Source: an uncultured Bacteriovoracaceae bacterium
GTDB lineage: Bacteria > Bdellovibrionota > Bacteriovoracia > Bacteriovoracales > Bacteriovoracaceae
Assembly: GCA_950054155.1 (NCBI GenBank)
Contig: CATLOT010000019.1
Span: forward strand, 1 to 64,000
DNA: 64,000 bases
Direction: 5' to 3'
Position 1 is the first letter of the stretch; every line of letters begins with the position of its first letter. The position numbers and the translations under genes were made by a program. Shown piece by piece: positions 61,859 to 64,000 of the stretch. The notes under the pieces were generated by a model. The model worked only from the letters and a program-made list of their open reading frames with translations. It did not search any database and was not told the DNA's origin.

Positions 61859-63325
61859 ATGGGCGCAAATTATCTCGCAAGCTTAAGTCACTACGTACCG
61901 GAGCTCCTAGCCTGCTTAACCATGTTTGGCCTCATCTTAATTGAGGCCACATATAAGGAAGAGCAAAAGACGAGAGGGTTTTTCTTTCTCTCGGCTTATA
62001 TTGGCTTAGCTTCAGTTCTTGTTTTTAGTGCCTTCGCTATTACAAAAGAGCCTCTTTCAATCTTTACTAATAGTATTATTATCGATCCCTTCTCATCTAT
62101 TATGAAGATGATCATGGTTCTTGGAACCTTGGGGGCAGTACTTATTACTAGTCAAAGTAAAGATATCGATGGGAACTTGAAGCCAGAATTTGTCATTATG
62201 GCTACTGGCGTTCTTGTTGGTGGGATGCTCCTTTCAAGTGCAAACAATATGCTTGTTCTCTTTATTGGGATCGAGACACTTTCAATCCTTTCTTATGTTC
62301 TTGCTAGTCTAAGAAAAGAAGACGAGAGAAGTTCAGAAGCAGGCCTTAAGTATTCACTCTATGGTGGTATCTCTTCAGGGATTATGCTTTTTGGACTAAG
62401 CCATATTTTCGGAGTACTTGGGACAATCAATTTCACTGAAATGGCATCAGCTCTAAAAACTATTCAACAAACAGATCTCATTGTTCTTATGCCTTCGTTC
62501 CTCCTCTTTTTCGTAGGGCTTGGTTATAAGATTGCTTGTGTACCTTTTCATATGTGGTCACCAGATGTTTATGAGGGCTCGCCTCTTCCTGTAACGACAT
62601 TTTTCAGCATTGTGCCAAAGGTAGCGGGCCTCGCTGCAATGATTAGAATTTCACATACATTCTTCTCTGACCCGGGCGCCCTTAATGTTGGCTGGGTTGG
62701 CGTTCTAAGTATTGTTGCAGCTCTCACCATGACTGTTGGAAATGTCTCTGCTATTGGCCAGCGCTCTGTGAAGAGAATGCTTGCCTATTCTTCTATCTCT
62801 CATGCAGGTGTAATGCTTCTTGGTGTTCTTGTTATTAATGAGATCGGAACAAGATCGGTTGTATTCTACTCAGTTGCTTACCTGTTTATGACACTGGTTG
62901 CCTTTTATGTAGTCTCAGCGGTTGCAGATAAGTATGGTAACGATCATTTTGAGCGCTTCAACGGTCTAATGTATCGCTACCCTGCCATGGCCGTTGCTCT
63001 CGCTGTTGTAATGTTTAGTTTAGCTGGTATTCCTCCATTGAGTGGATTTGTGGCTAAGTTTCACATTTTCACGGCAGTTCTTAATAAGAATTACTATGTT
63101 CTTGCGATAATTGCAGGGCTAAACTCAGTAGTATCTCTTTACTACTACCTTAAGATTGTTCGCTTAATGGTTCTTAAGCCGGCAGAGAGCACTGAGCCCA
63201 TTAGTGGCTTCAGCCTTATGAACCAGGGTGCAATTGTAGCACTTTGTATTCCGGTACTCTTACTTGGTGTTTTCTGGGAGAAGCTTATTACTCTTGCAGA
63301 TGGTGCTAAGGTCTTCATTCAATAA
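61859..63325 (+). CDS. nuoN: NADH-quinone oxidoreductase subunit N
   Basis: 488 residues. GIETLSILSYVLAS, CVPFHMWSPDVYEGSPLPVT and SSISHAGVMLLG mark the third antiporter-like subunit. It ends one base before the next small gene. Confidence 0.96.
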   Translation: MGANYLASLSHYVPELLACLTMFGLILIEATYKEEQKTRGFFFLSAYIGLASVLVFSAFAITKEPLSIFTNSIIIDPFSSIMKMIMVLGTLGAVLITSQSKDIDGNLKPEFVIMATGVLVGGMLLSSANNMLVLFIGIETLSILSYVLASLRKEDERSSEAGLKYSLYGGISSGIMLFGLSHIFGVLGTINFTEMASALKTIQQTDLIVLMPSFLLFFVGLGYKIACVPFHMWSPDVYEGSPLPVTTFFSIVPKVAGLAAMIRISHTFFSDPGALNVGWVGVLSIVAALTMTVGNVSAIGQRSVKRMLAYSSISHAGVMLLGVLVINEIGTRSVVFYSVAYLFMTLVAFYVVSAVADKYGNDHFERFNGLMYRYPAMAVALAVVMFSLAGIPPLSGFVAKFHIFTAVLNKNYYVLAIIAGLNSVVSLYYYLKIVRLMVLKPAESTEPISGFSLMNQGAIVALCIPVLLLGVFWEKLITLADGAKVFIQ

Positions 63326-63595
63326 ATGAGCTTAAGCCTAATCATCGTTTTAACTTTAATGTTGGCGGGATTAGGCTGCTTAATTTTTTTCTCATCCGCT
63401 AAACACAGTAGTCCCAAAAGCTCTCTCATTAATGATAGAGCTGCGCCGCTTTTATTCTCCGCTCCGCTCTTGTCCTGGCTTATCTACGTAAAGTACAATC
63501 AAGTTGAGGCATCACTATTTAACTCTTGGCCCTATGCTGCAATGGCAGTTATGCTAGGAACGATCGCCTTGGTTTTTGTAAATTTTAAGAAGTAA
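63326..63595 (+). CDS. Small membrane protein of unknown function
   Basis: 89 residues, three hydrophobic segments (LSLIIVLTLMLAGLGCLIFF, APLLFSAPLLSWLIYV, AAMAVMLGTIALVFVNF). ATG follows the nuoN stop immediately. No motif is recognised. Its place between nuoN and a NuoH-like gene suggests a complex-I-linked role, which is inference. Confidence 0.6.
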   Translation: MSLSLIIVLTLMLAGLGCLIFFSSAKHSSPKSSLINDRAAPLLFSAPLLSWLIYVKYNQVEASLFNSWPYAAMAVMLGTIALVFVNFKK

Positions 63596-63606
63596 AAGGT
63601 TTTCAA

Positions 63607-64000
63607 TTGTTGGAAGTTGTTGAGCTCATTAAAGCGGCTCATTTCATCATATTCTTTTCACTAATCTTCACTCTTTCTATTTGGATTAAGGAAGAGTTCA
63701 TTACTATATTTAACCGAAAGAGGATTGCAGGTTTAGGTCTTCTAAAGGTCTTGATTGTTAAAACAATCTCAGAGGAAAATGGCTATCACCAAGAGGTGGG
63801 ACGCAGTAAATTGGAAAATGTGGTGCTCTATCTTTGCTCTATTCTTGGGGCACTCTTGCCTCTTCTTTATTTTCAACTAGCTGATCCTCAAACTATCCTC
63901 GATATGGATCTCACTCTTGGCATACTCAACGTCGAAAACTCATGGCTCTTTATTTTTTATATTTTAATCACGGGTGAACTCATTCGCGGGTATTATGAAA
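63607..64000 (+). CDS. NuoH-like membrane protein, 5' part
   Basis: An open frame of 131 codons from TTG 63607 (or 63610), with AAAGG seven bases before, running off the window. It has at least three hydrophobic segments. KRIAGLGLLKVLIVKTISEE, VVLYLCSILGALLPLLYF and LGILNVENSWLFIFYILI line up in order with the first helices of NuoH, but the Gly-Pro-Asn-Arg quinone motif is lost. It may be a degenerate NuoH paralogue or a HyfB/HycD relative. Confidence 0.55.
   Translation, partial: MLEVVELIKAAHFIIFFSLIFTLSIWIKEEFITIFNRKRIAGLGLLKVLIVKTISEENGYHQEVGRSKLENVVLYLCSILGALLPLLYFQLADPQTILDMDLTLGILNVENSWLFIFYILITGELIRGYYE

Overview
The window is an ordinary-looking chromosomal stretch of low-to-moderate GC content centred on the replication origin. 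I read it as coming from a predatory Bdellovibrionota bacterium of the Bacteriovorax/Halobacteriovorax type. The organism call is inference: it rests on the origin gene order, the low GC, the many exported proteins and lipoproteins of unknown type, and the overall protein style. Nothing in the sequence names a species. I saw no rRNA, tRNA, CRISPR array, transposase or prophage.

Layout. 1-1568: end of a histidine-degradation operon (hutU fragment, hutI). 1587-13923: mixed genes, namely a Kazal-type lipoprotein, a TlpA-like thioredoxin, a small prepilin-like protein, glpK, then radA-ligA-outer-membrane protein-HTH protein on the minus strand, a patatin and a lytic transglycosylase on the plus strand, and a large lipoprotein. 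14088-19920: F1 ATP synthase operon with the two stator b subunits (atpC-D-G-A-H-F-F', minus strand). 20054-28585: the classic origin-left block (bactofilin, parB, parA, rsmG, mnmG, mnmE, yidC, yidD, rnpA, rpmH), with two parS sites. 28837-40706: dnaA, oriC (about 30.54-30.97 kb), dnaN, recF, gyrB, gyrA, a TPR lipoprotein, two small ATP-synthase-linked membrane proteins, atpB and atpE. 40761-41963: an unusual exported Cys/Arg-rich protein. 42221-45644: riboflavin operon ribD-ribE-ribBA-ribH. 45630-55443 (minus strand): SpoU-type RNA methyltransferase, uvrA, pdxA, a SurA-like protein, a parvulin and mfd. 55593-64000: the membrane arm of complex I (nuoA-H-J-K-L-M-N), then a small membrane protein and a partial NuoH-like protein that runs off the edge.

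How it fits together. Gene direction switches at oriC, with minus-strand genes to the left and plus-strand genes to the right, so most housekeeping genes are transcribed with the replication forks. DnaA, DnaN, RecF, gyrase and ParAB with parS form a replication and segregation neighbourhood. The ATP synthase is split across the origin: F1 plus b/b' on the left, subunits a and c on the right.

Most notable observations: a near-perfect 27-bp in-frame tandem repeat in the G5 loop of mnmE, next to a non-canonical G4 motif; a 10-base motif placed just before three of the four recognisable intrinsic terminators; the exported Cys-rich protein; the degenerate NuoH-like gene at the right edge; and a DnaA with a long N-terminal extension.
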